In this document: positions 8,354 to 17,826 of the stretch, piece after piece
How positions within the stretch are numbered: position 1 is the first letter of the stretch
Layout: each line of letters begins with the position of its first letter
IMG/VR virus record: IMGVR_UViG_3300035698_017758
Span: 1-41,122 of that record
DNA length: 41,122 nt
Strand: one strand, 5' to 3'
From: a virus
Notes under the pieces: generated by a model
Seen by the model: the letters and a program-made list of their open reading frames with translations, nothing else
The model's database searches: none
What the model was told of the DNA's origin: nothing
Made by a program: the position numbers and the translations under genes

Positions 8354-8587
8354 GTGTTTACAATATATAAAGCTACATTTCCTAGTGGAAAAATATATAT
8401 TGAATTTACTTCTAAAAAATTAAGTAAAAAAAAAATCACAAGTAAAATGGGGTTTTGTTTAAATAATACTAAAACTTATAAAAAAGCAGAAGATGTTTTA
8501 ATTAAATTTAATTTAATTAGAAGAGCTACAAGAGGCGAAAGATCTCATCATAAAAATTATAAATTTATATTTAAGGATGAGAATTAA
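8354..8587 (+). CDS. Small basic protein, degenerate GIY-YIG-like
   Basis: A 77-residue protein with a GTG start, set by AAGGGG six bases upstream. IYKATFPSGKIYIEFTSKKL looks like the start of a GIY-YIG nuclease (normally Y-K-I-x-P-x-GKIYIGxT) but the key Gly is Glu. The rest is Lys/Arg-rich with ATRGERSHHKNYKF. It sits between two core tail genes, where homing endonucleases often insert. It overlaps the next start as TAATG. It could be an inactive nuclease remnant or an unrelated small DNA-binding protein. Confidence 0.45.
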   Translation: MFTIYKATFPSGKIYIEFTSKKLSKKKITSKMGFCLNNTKTYKKAEDVLIKFNLIRRATRGERSHHKNYKFIFKDEN

Positions 8588-11500
8588 TGGCTAATCTTAT
8601 AAGATGTGCAGGCTTAGTGACTTTTGGTTCGGAGTTAACCCGACCTGAAGGATCTTTATCTAAAGCTTTAAATATAAATGTTGATGAAAATGGTGTTATT
8701 ACTCCTAGAAGGGGAAATAATGATTACGGAGGATCTTTTTCAAATGAAGACGAAAGACTAAAACAAATACTCGAATATAAAAATCTATTAATCAGACATT
8801 TTGGTTCAACTCTTCAGTTCGATAATGGATCTGGAGATTTTACTAATTTTACTGGAAGCTTTTCTGAAATTGAAGAAGGCTTTAGAATTAAATATCAAGA
8901 AGCTAATCGTAACTTGTATTTTACAACAGATGCTGGAATTAAAAAAATATCAGCAAGAAATACTTCACAAATAGATGCAAATTCTGCAATCAATGCAGGC
9001 GGGTTAAAAGCTGTAGACTTGAGTGCTAATATAAAATATTCAGTTGCCGGATTTCTTCCTCCACAAAGTAAAGTTGCATATAGAATATTATGGGGAACAA
9101 AAGATAATAATAATAATTTAATAAATGGTTCACCAAGTTCTAGATTTGTTTTATCAAATAACAGTGAAGATACTTTTTTATTTGAAACAAGTACTGTAGC
9201 TTTTAATGGTGCTCCTACAGGTGGTAATTATTTACTAATTAATAGTGAAAATACTGTATATACATTGTGGTATCAAGTTTCTGGTTCTGAGACACAAACT
9301 TTAGAAACAGATACATTGGGCACTACTTATATTGAAGTTGATTTTCAAGGCACAACTACAAACGATCAAAGAGCTGTTGCCTTTGCTAACGCAATTTCTG
9401 CTAACTCCGATTTTACTGTAGATGTAATTTCCAATGTTGTTGAAATAACCAGCACAGATACTGGAGAAATTGCTGACATTTCAGAAGGTGCCAATGGTGC
9501 TGATGCAAATATAGATGTTACAGTAACTCAACAAGGCCAAATTGTACAAGGGCTTTCAGCAAATAGTTTAGTTAAGTTTAGTGTTCCAAATGGAGCAACT
9601 ACTGATTATTTTTATCAAATATATAGAACTGCAAATGTCACAGTAACACAAGGTTTAACATTAAATGATGTTGACCCAGGTGATGAAATGAAACTGGTAT
9701 TTGAAGAAGCTCTAACTGAATCTGATATAACCAATGGTAGCATTACAGTAGAAGACATAGTTAGTGAAGACTTTAGAAGTACTAACGTAAATTTATATAC
9801 AAATCCTATTAGTGGACAAGGAATACTTCAAGCAAATGAAAAGCCTCCTATAGCTAAGGATATTGAACTTTTTAGAAACTCTACATTTTATGCTAATACT
9901 AAAACTTCACACAGACTTCAAATAAACTTTCTTTCTGTTGTAGATTTTGTTTCAGGTGTTTCCCAATTTATTATTGGAAACTCTACAACAGCTAGAAGAT
10001 ATACATTTGTTGGACAAAAAGAAATAACTTCAATAACTCCCGACACTAGAACAAATACAACAGCAAGTTCATGGATTATATTAAATTCTGCTAGTAATGA
10101 ACGCTCTTATTTTTTATGGTTTGACACAACTGGGTCTGACACATTTCCTTCTAATAGTAGTCTAGATGGCTTGCTTGGAATACGTGTAGATCTTAGTAGC
10201 TATCCTGATACAATTGCTGGATCGAGAGATGCGATAATTGAAGCATTGTTTGATAGTATAGATTTTGAAGCTGTAGCTGATGGTAATGATGTTCAGATTA
10301 CTAATACAAATAATGGAAATTGTACTGATGCTGTCTTTGGAAATACCACTCCTGGAGGATCTTGGGCAATAACAATAGATCAACAAGGTGATGGAGAAGA
10401 TTCTAGTAATAATGAAGTTCTTCTTTCTGGACTAGACTCTGCTGCTCAGGCAATTGACGAAACATCTAGATCTTTAGTATCAATTATAAATCAAGATCCT
10501 ACTTCAGAAGTAAACGCCTTTTATCTTTCTACTGCAGATAGCCTTCCTGGTATTATTCAATTAGAAGCTAAAGAATTAATAGACAATCCCTTTTATTTAG
10601 CGGTTAACGATTTAAGTATACAAAATAAATTTAGTCCAACAATTCCTGTAATTGAAACAAGCATTGGGATAACTTTTTCTTCTGGATCAAATAGTCCAGC
10701 TAATATTGAAGCTGCAGGACATGGGTTAGTTACTGGAGATTTGTTATATATATTTTCCCCAGATACTGTTCCTCAAATATTTGGACAATACCCAGTTACT
10801 GTAGTAGATACTAATAACTTTACAGTACCAGTTAATATAACAATTGAAGATCCTACAGCAACAGATGTGTTTTATTTCTTTTCTGATGTAGCTTCTGATA
10901 ATTTAGAAAAACCAAATAGAGTATATTATTCAAAGATTGGACAACCTGAGGCAGTACCTCTTTTAAACTTTATTGATGTTGGCCCAGAAGATCAACCAAT
11001 TGAGAGAATACTTACATTAAGAGATAATTTATTTGTACTTAAAACTGATGGAATATATCTTATAAACGGATTTTCTGCTCCTAATTTTAATCAAAGGTTA
11101 TTAGATAACTCTACTAATATTATTGCACCAGATTCTGCAGTAATATTAAACAATCAAATATACTGCTTAACTACTCAAGGTGTTGCAACGGTTACTGAAA
11201 CTGGAGTTAGTATAATATCTAGAAATATTGAAAACAGAATATTAAATATTATTAATAAAACAGATTTTAGATTAAAAACCTTTAGTATTGCTTATGAAAC
11301 AGACAAAGCTTTTATAATGTTTGTTCCTGAGTTCCAAAATGATCAAGTTGCAACTCAAGCCTATAGATATAATTATTATGAAGGAACTTGGAGTAGATGG
11401 GACGTTTCTGCTAATTGTGGTATTGTTAAAATAAATAACGATAGAATGTATATTGGAGATGGTAATCGGAACTTTTTATTAGAAGAAAGAAAGAATTTAG

Positions 11501-12408
11501 ATAGAACTGACATTTCTGATAGGAATTTTACTTTATCAATTCCAGGTGCAGGAGTTGAAGATAAATCAATAACAGTCTCAAGTGCTCAAAATATTAATAT
11601 TGGTGATGTTATTCTTCAAAATCAATATATAACTATTGCAATATATAATAGACTTTTAAGAAAACTAGATATAGATACTGGACTAACAGATACTGATTAT
11701 GAGGCAACTCTTTTGATGGTTCCTGGAGAAGATATTTCTGTAAAAATGAATCAACTAAATAATAAATTAGTTTTAGATGATGATAGTGGCACAATTACTG
11801 CAGAGACTTTTTCAGTAAACAGTCAAGAACTTCAAGATGAATTTAATGTTCTTATTGGGAGACTTAATGATGAAAACTGCGACACGTCGTTTAAAGACTA
11901 TAAAACAAATAACAAAGTTTTTATCTATGAAGCTATTATTGATTCTATTAATTTACCTGTTAATAAAATAACTACAATATTTGCTATACCTTTCTTTTCT
12001 GCTGATGTTGAAATATACAAAAAATATAATCAAGAAATAGTATGGGCACCGCAGCATTTTGGAGATCCTTCAATGCTAAAACAGATACGAGAAGCAACTA
12101 CAGTATTTGATCAAGATAATTTCTATTCTGCAACTGTTGCTTATAGTTCAGACTTATCTCAATCATTTATTGAAATACCATTTTTTGGTAGTGGAACTGG
12201 ATATTGGGGTTACGGACTTTGGGGAGATCCCAGATCTTATTGGGGTGGTAATGGAAATGATGCACCTTTTAGATCTTTAGTACCAGCTCAAAAGCAAAGA
12301 TGTAGATATCTTAATTGTAAATTTAAACATTCTAATGCTAGAGATACTTATAGAATTTTAGGCATAACTGCTCATGTAAGAGCACTTAGTACTAGGGCGT
12401 ATAGGTAA
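8587..12408 (+). CDS. Tail nozzle / tail tubular protein B-like protein
   Basis: A 1273-residue protein, the largest here. The opening LIRCAGLVTFGSELTRPEGSLSKALNINVDEN-type pattern (key part PEGSLSKALN), the RVYYSK, LFVLKTDGIYLINGFSA, IYCLTTQGVATVTETGVSII and YYEGTWSRWDVSANC blocks are propeller blades as in T7 gp12-like nozzle proteins. The aromatic/Gly end GYWGYGLWGDPRSYWG and CKFKHSNARDTYRILGI is also typical of this group. Residues about 200-310 and 440-620 look like inserted Ig-like or GXT repeat domains, which would account for the larger size than T7 gp12 (about 794). It forms the lower tail tube. Confidence 0.75.
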   Translation: MANLIRCAGLVTFGSELTRPEGSLSKALNINVDENGVITPRRGNNDYGGSFSNEDERLKQILEYKNLLIRHFGSTLQFDNGSGDFTNFTGSFSEIEEGFRIKYQEANRNLYFTTDAGIKKISARNTSQIDANSAINAGGLKAVDLSANIKYSVAGFLPPQSKVAYRILWGTKDNNNNLINGSPSSRFVLSNNSEDTFLFETSTVAFNGAPTGGNYLLINSENTVYTLWYQVSGSETQTLETDTLGTTYIEVDFQGTTTNDQRAVAFANAISANSDFTVDVISNVVEITSTDTGEIADISEGANGADANIDVTVTQQGQIVQGLSANSLVKFSVPNGATTDYFYQIYRTANVTVTQGLTLNDVDPGDEMKLVFEEALTESDITNGSITVEDIVSEDFRSTNVNLYTNPISGQGILQANEKPPIAKDIELFRNSTFYANTKTSHRLQINFLSVVDFVSGVSQFIIGNSTTARRYTFVGQKEITSITPDTRTNTTASSWIILNSASNERSYFLWFDTTGSDTFPSNSSLDGLLGIRVDLSSYPDTIAGSRDAIIEALFDSIDFEAVADGNDVQITNTNNGNCTDAVFGNTTPGGSWAITIDQQGDGEDSSNNEVLLSGLDSAAQAIDETSRSLVSIINQDPTSEVNAFYLSTADSLPGIIQLEAKELIDNPFYLAVNDLSIQNKFSPTIPVIETSIGITFSSGSNSPANIEAAGHGLVTGDLLYIFSPDTVPQIFGQYPVTVVDTNNFTVPVNITIEDPTATDVFYFFSDVASDNLEKPNRVYYSKIGQPEAVPLLNFIDVGPEDQPIERILTLRDNLFVLKTDGIYLINGFSAPNFNQRLLDNSTNIIAPDSAVILNNQIYCLTTQGVATVTETGVSIISRNIENRILNIINKTDFRLKTFSIAYETDKAFIMFVPEFQNDQVATQAYRYNYYEGTWSRWDVSANCGIVKINNDRMYIGDGNRNFLLEERKNLDRTDISDRNFTLSIPGAGVEDKSITVSSAQNINIGDVILQNQYITIAIYNRLLRKLDIDTGLTDTDYEATLLMVPGEDISVKMNQLNNKLVLDDDSGTITAETFSVNSQELQDEFNVLIGRLNDENCDTSFKDYKTNNKVFIYEAIIDSINLPVNKITTIFAIPFFSADVEIYKKYNQEIVWAPQHFGDPSMLKQIREATTVFDQDNFYSATVAYSSDLSQSFIEIPFFGSGTGYWGYGLWGDPRSYWGGNGNDAPFRSLVPAQKQRCRYLNCKFKHSNARDTYRILGITAHVRALSTRAYR

Positions 12409-12815
12409 TGGCAAGACTATCCAATGTTAGAAGAATTATTGTAGAAGATTTTCCAAAAGAAAACCAGGAAATGATATCTAAAATAGGTAATGTATTAAAC
12501 TTTTTTATGGAAGAAGTAATTAACATGTCTAATGGAAATGTAGATTATGAAAATTTAAACAAGAATTTAATAACGGTTGAGCTTTCAGTTAATGCTAATG
12601 GAGTTCCAGTTAATTCACCTGAAATCCAAACTGGTATTACAAATCCTATAGCTTTAAAAGTAATTAGATCTAGAAATCTAACAAGTCCTACAACTTTTAC
12701 AAATTCAGAGCCTGTTATACACTATACCGAAAATGGAACTAGTGTTGTTGGAATTAACAAAATAACAGGACTTATACCAAATAATACATATAGCTTAGTT
12801 ATAGAGGTATATTAA
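12408..12815 (+). CDS. Hypothetical virion protein after tail nozzle gene
   Basis: A 135-residue protein. The N-terminal helix region has ENQEMISKIGNVLNFFMEEV and NGNVDYENL, a pattern common at the N-terminus of podoviral virion or fibre-adaptor proteins, followed by beta strands ending in TYSLVIEVY. Coupled to the nozzle gene by TAATG, so a tail-attached role is likely. No named family is recognised. Confidence 0.55.
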   Translation: MARLSNVRRIIVEDFPKENQEMISKIGNVLNFFMEEVINMSNGNVDYENLNKNLITVELSVNANGVPVNSPEIQTGITNPIALKVIRSRNLTSPTTFTNSEPVIHYTENGTSVVGINKITGLIPNNTYSLVIEVY

Positions 12816-12826
12816 CAACTATATAT
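12811..12826 (+). promoter_or_regulatory. Repeated intergenic 16-mer, copy 2
   Basis: This is the exact second copy of ATTAACAACTATATAT, overlapping the stop of the preceding gene, followed by GGGG and the ATG at 12841. It precedes the ejection protein block, consistent with a start signal for that unit. Confidence 0.3.
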
Positions 12827-12840
12827 GGGGTTATATATAA

Positions 12841-14643
12841 ATGGCATACATAAATCAAGAAGAAGAAGAACAAAATGTTCCTAGCGTAAATGTACTAGGT
12901 AATGTGAATCAAACTGGTTCTCAAACGCCTCAGAATACCCCAAATACAGCCCCTACACCTGCTCCTGTGCCTACCCCTGCCCCAATGCAACAAACACCTC
13001 CTGCGCCTTCTGCGCCCCCTGTAGGAACAAATACAGCCCCAGCCCCATCTCCAACGCCTCTAGCAACACCTGCTTCACAACCCCGAGCGACTCAACCTAG
13101 AGCGTCTTCTGGTATGTTTACTAATATAAGAAAGTATATTGATGCTAATAGACCTCAAGCTGGTAGAATGGCAGATGCTGCTGCTCAGACTTTTGGAAGA
13201 ACATCTCAGAATTTACAAAAAGATGTTCAAAATAAGGAAAATATATATCAAACTCAAGCTCAACAAAAACAAGGTTTAATTGAAAACGAAAGACAATTTG
13301 CAACAGACATAACTGAAAGAATAGTTGGAACACAAACACCTCAGGCTCCTGCAGAAGGTGAAACAGAACAGCCATTATATCAAGAAGATGAATACGGAAG
13401 AGTTAGAGATGTACTAACTGGTAATAAAACTTTTAGTAATTTACAGGCTTTAAACTTAAATAAAGAACAAAATAAATTACAAGAATTAATAAATAAAGCA
13501 GATGCTTCTGAAAACTTTCAAGGAAGAACTGCACTACTTAGTGACACATTTGGTAATCAGGGCAGGGCATATACTAGAGGCCAACAAGGACTTGATTCAT
13601 TAATACTTCAAGGTGATGAAGCTGCAACTAATAGACTTATAAGTGGTGTTCAAGATCAATCGGGTCAAGCCAAGGGTTTAATTGGCGATGCAAGAAGAGA
13701 TGCATTAAGAACTATGTCACAATATGATACTAGCCGTGGTAATATAAAAGGTGATATATCTAATATAATTAAAGACCAAGGTATTTCCACAGTTAGTAGT
13801 CAAGTTGATCAAACTGTTGAAGAACAAATGGCACAGAGACAAGTACTTGCAGATCAACTTGGTGTTAGTGCTCAAGAACTAGATCAGTACTTAACTGAAA
13901 CTGGACAAGGATTTGATCCTGCTAGCAGAACTAAAAACTACTATGATCAGAAATATATGAGAGGTGGCTATAGTGAAGGTATCTTAGGAGCAGAAGTTGA
14001 TACATCAGATATTGATCAATTGGCGTTTGATGCTGCTGCTTTTAATAGAGGCTCTTTATTACAAGATACTTGGCTAAACAGTGAAAGAATGAGATCGAGT
14101 TTTTATCTTCCTTCATTAAAAGATGCTGCTGCTCAAAAAGGAGAAGGCTTTAAAGATCTATTAACTCAAGGTCGAAATCAAGAAGAAATTGATCAACTTT
14201 TAGGAAATGTTTATAATACATATAGTGGAGATGTTTCTGACCAGTACACAGGAAGAGCAGATAGAACTAGAGAAGATTTAGGAACTGCTAATTATTCTCG
14301 TGAAAGAGGGTTTGATAATAAAGGCAGGTCAACTAATAGAGTAAAAGGTGTGACAGGGTATAGCGGAGGAAAAGCTGTTACTTCTGGAATTACAGGTGGC
14401 GACGAAGCTTTAGATAAACTTACATCATTAAGGCAAGGTGAAGACGTTAGTAGACAAACTGCAGCAACAACTCAAGACATTGCTAGATATAACGCATTAC
14501 AAAACTTAGTACAAGGTGAAAATCTTGGAGAAAGAGAATTTAAACAGCACATAAATCAAGCTGGTTCTGCACAAAGAGAAACTGAAGATTTACGATCTTT
14601 TTATGAAAACTTATTAAGTAGATTAAATACAGCTAGAGGATAA
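12841..14643 (+). CDS. Ejection (internal virion) protein, Pro-rich N-terminus
   Basis: A 600-residue protein. Residues about 20-90 are a Pro/Thr/Ala/Gln-rich disordered linker. The rest is polar, Gln/Gly/Ala/Asp-rich and mostly helical, with many Q-rich runs and no hydrophobic core pattern of an enzyme. Such composition, between nozzle and S74 genes, is typical of podoviral internal core or ejection proteins that enter the host with the DNA. The linker DNA uses CCC codons rarely seen elsewhere here. The function is inferred from context. Confidence 0.6.
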   Translation: MAYINQEEEEQNVPSVNVLGNVNQTGSQTPQNTPNTAPTPAPVPTPAPMQQTPPAPSAPPVGTNTAPAPSPTPLATPASQPRATQPRASSGMFTNIRKYIDANRPQAGRMADAAAQTFGRTSQNLQKDVQNKENIYQTQAQQKQGLIENERQFATDITERIVGTQTPQAPAEGETEQPLYQEDEYGRVRDVLTGNKTFSNLQALNLNKEQNKLQELINKADASENFQGRTALLSDTFGNQGRAYTRGQQGLDSLILQGDEAATNRLISGVQDQSGQAKGLIGDARRDALRTMSQYDTSRGNIKGDISNIIKDQGISTVSSQVDQTVEEQMAQRQVLADQLGVSAQELDQYLTETGQGFDPASRTKNYYDQKYMRGGYSEGILGAEVDTSDIDQLAFDAAAFNRGSLLQDTWLNSERMRSSFYLPSLKDAAAQKGEGFKDLLTQGRNQEEIDQLLGNVYNTYSGDVSDQYTGRADRTREDLGTANYSRERGFDNKGRSTNRVKGVTGYSGGKAVTSGITGGDEALDKLTSLRQGEDVSRQTAATTQDIARYNALQNLVQGENLGEREFKQHINQAGSAQRETEDLRSFYENLLSRLNTARG

Positions 14644-14654
14644 TAATAATACAA

Positions 14655-14975
14655 ATGTTTGAAGACTATTTAAAATCTTTAAAAAAAACTAATAGAAAAA
14701 TACTACACAATGAGTATGGATTTATTACATATGCAATATTTAGTAATGAGTGTAGAATAGAAGATTGCTTTATAGTAGATAAACATAGAAATGATGGGAA
14801 GTTTAAAGAAATGTATAATGAAATAGAAAACTATTGTAAAAAATATAACATAAAATATCTTACAACACATTCTACCCTTGACAATAAAAAGTCAATTGAA
14901 GTTTCTTGTAGTTTAGGATTTAAAATAAAAGAATATAAAAATAATTACGTATATCTTATTAAGGAGTTATTGTAA
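14655..14975 (+). CDS. GNAT-like acetyltransferase-fold protein
   Basis: A 106-residue small protein. YGFITYAIFSNECRIEDCFI, then HRNDGKFKEMYNEIENYCKK, then KYLTTHS and SLGFKIKEYKNNYVYLIKEL follow the GNAT order beta-beta-beta, motif A helix, beta, and the final LGF strand. The motif A R-x-x-G-x-G/A loop is only partly kept (HRNDGKF). GNAT-like small genes occur next to ejection genes in several T7-like phages (T7 gp13 is annotated this way), so it may be a virion assembly factor instead of an active enzyme. It overlaps the next start as TAATG. Confidence 0.6.
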   Translation: MFEDYLKSLKKTNRKILHNEYGFITYAIFSNECRIEDCFIVDKHRNDGKFKEMYNEIENYCKKYNIKYLTTHSTLDNKKSIEVSCSLGFKIKEYKNNYVYLIKELL

Positions 14976-16141
14976 TGGGTAAACTTATGCAAAGTATTGG
15001 ATTAGCCGCAGATCCAGATGCTGGTGCAGAAGCTGCTGCAGCTTCTTCTTCCGAAATTCAAAAAGCTGTAGATGAAATAGAAAATTTACAAATACCTGAT
15101 ATAGAAAAACAAAAATTAACATTAAAGCTAATGTCAGAAGCTGGATTTCTTGGTGCAGAACAAATAAGCAAAAGTGAATTTGATGACATTCAAGTTGATC
15201 CTGCTTTAAAAGATGCACAAATGCTTGCTTTAGAAGACCTTCGTGAAAGAGGTGAAGTTGGATTAAGTCCTGAAGAAAAAGCACAGTTAAATGAAATGAG
15301 AAGAGGGGCTGCTGCAGATGCTCAGTCTCAAAGACAAGATATAATGCAAGGTATGTCAGAAAGAGGTAATTTGGATAGCGGTAATCAATTAGCTATGCAA
15401 CTTGCTGCACAACAGGGTTCATTTGATAACGCAGCTCAAGCTACTGATAGACTTGCTGCCAGTAACTTTGCTGCAAGAAGAGATGCTTTAGAAAAAGCTT
15501 CTAATGTCGCTTCTGGAATAAGAGGACAGGATTATCAACAAGAATCTGATGCTGCAAGAGCAAAGGATATAATAAATCAATTTAATGTACAAAACAGACA
15601 AAACGTAGCTGGCACTAACTTAGGTGTCAAACAACAAGATGTTGCAACAAAAAATCAACAACAAACATATAACAAAGGTTTACAACAACAAGAATTTCAA
15701 AATAAAATGTCCAAAGGCCAAATGCTTACTAATGCGAGAATGGGAAAAGCTTCTAATTTGCAACAACAAGCTCAAGCTGAGGCCCAAGCTTCTCAAGCAA
15801 GTGCTGCTGGTATGAGAACTATGGCAGTAGGCGCCCTTGCTATGTCTGATAAAAATCTTAAAGAAGACATTAAGCCTATAAGAAATATGCTTGATAAATT
15901 GACTCCTTACGAGTATGATTATAAAGAAGATAGTGGATTTGATGATGAGAAATCTCACACTGGAGTTATGGCTCAAGATTTAGAAAAAAGTGAACTTGGA
16001 AAAGAGTTTGTAGAAAAGAATGAAAATGGAGATAGAATGGTTGATTATGGACAAATGGCATCAACTCTATTAGCTTCAAATGTTGATCTACATAAAAGAA
16101 TAAAAGAACTTGAAACCCTATTAAAAAAAGGAAGAAAGTAA
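14975..16141 (+). CDS. Ejection protein with C-terminal peptidase S74 chaperone domain
   Basis: A 388-residue protein. Residues 1-280 are Ala/Gln/Asp-rich helices typical of internal virion proteins (LAMQLAAQQGSFDNAAQA, then Q-rich coiled coil). Residues about 288-388 are an intramolecular chaperone auto-processing (S74) domain: MSDKNLKEDIKPI with the cleavage Ser291, LTPYEYDYK, HTGVMAQDLEKSELG, VDYGQMASTLLASN and LHKRIKELE. The known family self-cleaves after trimerisation. Here it sits on an ejection-like protein, not on a fibre. The upstream and downstream genes overlap by one base. Confidence 0.8.
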   Translation: MGKLMQSIGLAADPDAGAEAAAASSSEIQKAVDEIENLQIPDIEKQKLTLKLMSEAGFLGAEQISKSEFDDIQVDPALKDAQMLALEDLRERGEVGLSPEEKAQLNEMRRGAAADAQSQRQDIMQGMSERGNLDSGNQLAMQLAAQQGSFDNAAQATDRLAASNFAARRDALEKASNVASGIRGQDYQQESDAARAKDIINQFNVQNRQNVAGTNLGVKQQDVATKNQQQTYNKGLQQQEFQNKMSKGQMLTNARMGKASNLQQQAQAEAQASQASAAGMRTMAVGALAMSDKNLKEDIKPIRNMLDKLTPYEYDYKEDSGFDDEKSHTGVMAQDLEKSELGKEFVEKNENGDRMVDYGQMASTLLASNVDLHKRIKELETLLKKGRK

Positions 16142-16509
16142 TGTATAATAATTTAAAAAATTCTATGAAAAACCTGGATTTTATGAATAAAGATAAAATG
16201 AAATCTGATGCAGAAAAACTTGGTAGATTTGAAAGACCAGAAGATATGGCAATTCTTGGAGCAACTACAGACAAAACCTCAGCAGATATTCAAACTAATG
16301 AAGACGCTCAGGCAGTACTTCCTAAAAAGGAAAGTTCTTTTGATTGGGCAAAATTAGCTCAAGTTGCTTCTGATAGTGCAGATGCTTCTGATAAAATAAT
16401 GTCTAGACCTATTGAAGCTGTACAATACGGAGATGTTGGTAGAGGTGTTGAAATACCTGATGCTATGGCAGCAAAAAGAGCAGCATTAGAAAAGTTTTTA
16501 AGGAGATAA
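16141..16509 (+). CDS. Hypothetical virion protein in ejection block
   Basis: A 122-residue helical, charged protein with EDMAILGATT, FDWAKLAQVASDSADASDK and a basic end. It is coupled by TAATG to the S74 gene and lies four bases before the next gene. Likely a minor internal virion protein by position only. Confidence 0.5.
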   Translation: MYNNLKNSMKNLDFMNKDKMKSDAEKLGRFERPEDMAILGATTDKTSADIQTNEDAQAVLPKKESSFDWAKLAQVASDSADASDKIMSRPIEAVQYGDVGRGVEIPDAMAAKRAALEKFLRR

Positions 16510-16513
16510 TATA

Positions 16514-17824
16514 ATGGCAATAGGTGATGAATTCTACAGAAAGCTTAAAGAAGGTAATCCTTTTGAAGAGATAATTGATGAGCAAGACATACCTTTAGCT
16601 CCAGGAGTATCTTATGAAGATATTGAAGCCCCATTAAGTGAAGATGCTTCAGCGCAAATTGAAGCTCAAAATATGGCAGATGCTGTTGCTAATGATATAG
16701 TTGCTACAGAAAATGTTCCAGTTCAAGAAAGAGAGCAAAGAGAAGATTTACAAGAAGCAGTCATGAAGCCTGGAGTTGTAGAATCAGGAGAAGTAAATCA
16801 AGAAGAATTTGATAGAATTAAAGGCAATGCGACACCTCAAGAAGCTTTAATGCAAGAAATTAGATTAGCAAGAGAAACTAGAGACAAAAAATTAGAAGAG
16901 GGTCAAACTAGAGACAGATATACAAATTTACTGAATGCTTTAAATGAAGGGTTTTCTAAGATGGATGCTGGTACTGCAATGAAAGCTAGTCGTACTCCAA
17001 ACATGAAAGCTTTAGAGTCTATGAAATTAGCTCCCGATAATCAAGAACGTGAATTAAAAATTGGAGAATCTAGAATAGATAATTTACTAAAAGAATATAA
17101 TCTTTTAAATAGAGGCGAACTTTCTGAAAGAGATAGAGCGTATTTAAATATACAAAAGCAAGGTATGGAAAAAGCTGATGAAAGATCTAGATTAAATAGA
17201 GAATTAAGAATAGAAGCTCAAAAAGAAAGAGAAGATAAAGAAATTTCAATGCAAAGAAGTAGAGTTTTAAATCAAGCAAGAGGATTATTAAAAGATGATC
17301 CTAGATATAAAAAATCTTTAGAGCAAGCCATGGAGTTTGAAGGTGTAGAAGCTTTAATACCAGAAGTTAGGAAAGGCAATCAAGCTGCTTTAGCTGCTCT
17401 TGGTACTAAGCTCGCAAGAGCAATGGGAGAAGTCGGAGTCTTAACTGATACTGATGTTGTCCGTTATTTAGGCCAAAAAAGTTGGGGAAGAAAATTAAAG
17501 TCTTGGTATGAAGGTGGAGCTAAGGGTAAGCTTCCTGAAGAATCTTTGCAAGAATTGCAAAATAACTTAGGTGAGTTTTCTAAAATACTAGATAGAAACG
17601 TAAGTTCAGTTTATAGTAACGCTGGGTCTAGACTTAAAACTGCATTTCCTAAATTAGGAAATAAAGAAGTTCAAGGATTACTTGGTAGAATTCAACCTAC
17701 AATATCACAAACCGTTACAGATAAAGTGGAAGTAGTTTTACCTAATGGACAAAAAGGTAAAATTGATAAAAATAAAATAGAAGCTTTTAAAAAGAAATAT
17801 CCTGATGCTCAGGTTATGGAGTAA
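16514..17824 (+). CDS. Ejection-type coiled-coil protein
   Basis: A 436-residue protein with an acidic N-terminus (residues 15-60), a long charged helical region (about 115-240, with REQREDLQEAV, ERSRLNRELRIEAQKERED), then a compact helical domain with ALGTKLARAMGEVGVLTDTD and VRYLGQKSWGRKLKSWYEG. The segment resembles helical parts of large podoviral internal proteins. There is no lysozyme motif. It is in an operon with the preceding and following genes. Confidence 0.5.
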   Translation: MAIGDEFYRKLKEGNPFEEIIDEQDIPLAPGVSYEDIEAPLSEDASAQIEAQNMADAVANDIVATENVPVQEREQREDLQEAVMKPGVVESGEVNQEEFDRIKGNATPQEALMQEIRLARETRDKKLEEGQTRDRYTNLLNALNEGFSKMDAGTAMKASRTPNMKALESMKLAPDNQERELKIGESRIDNLLKEYNLLNRGELSERDRAYLNIQKQGMEKADERSRLNRELRIEAQKEREDKEISMQRSRVLNQARGLLKDDPRYKKSLEQAMEFEGVEALIPEVRKGNQAALAALGTKLARAMGEVGVLTDTDVVRYLGQKSWGRKLKSWYEGGAKGKLPEESLQELQNNLGEFSKILDRNVSSVYSNAGSRLKTAFPKLGNKEVQGLLGRIQPTISQTVTDKVEVVLPNGQKGKIDKNKIEAFKKKYPDAQVME

Positions 17825-17826
17825 TA

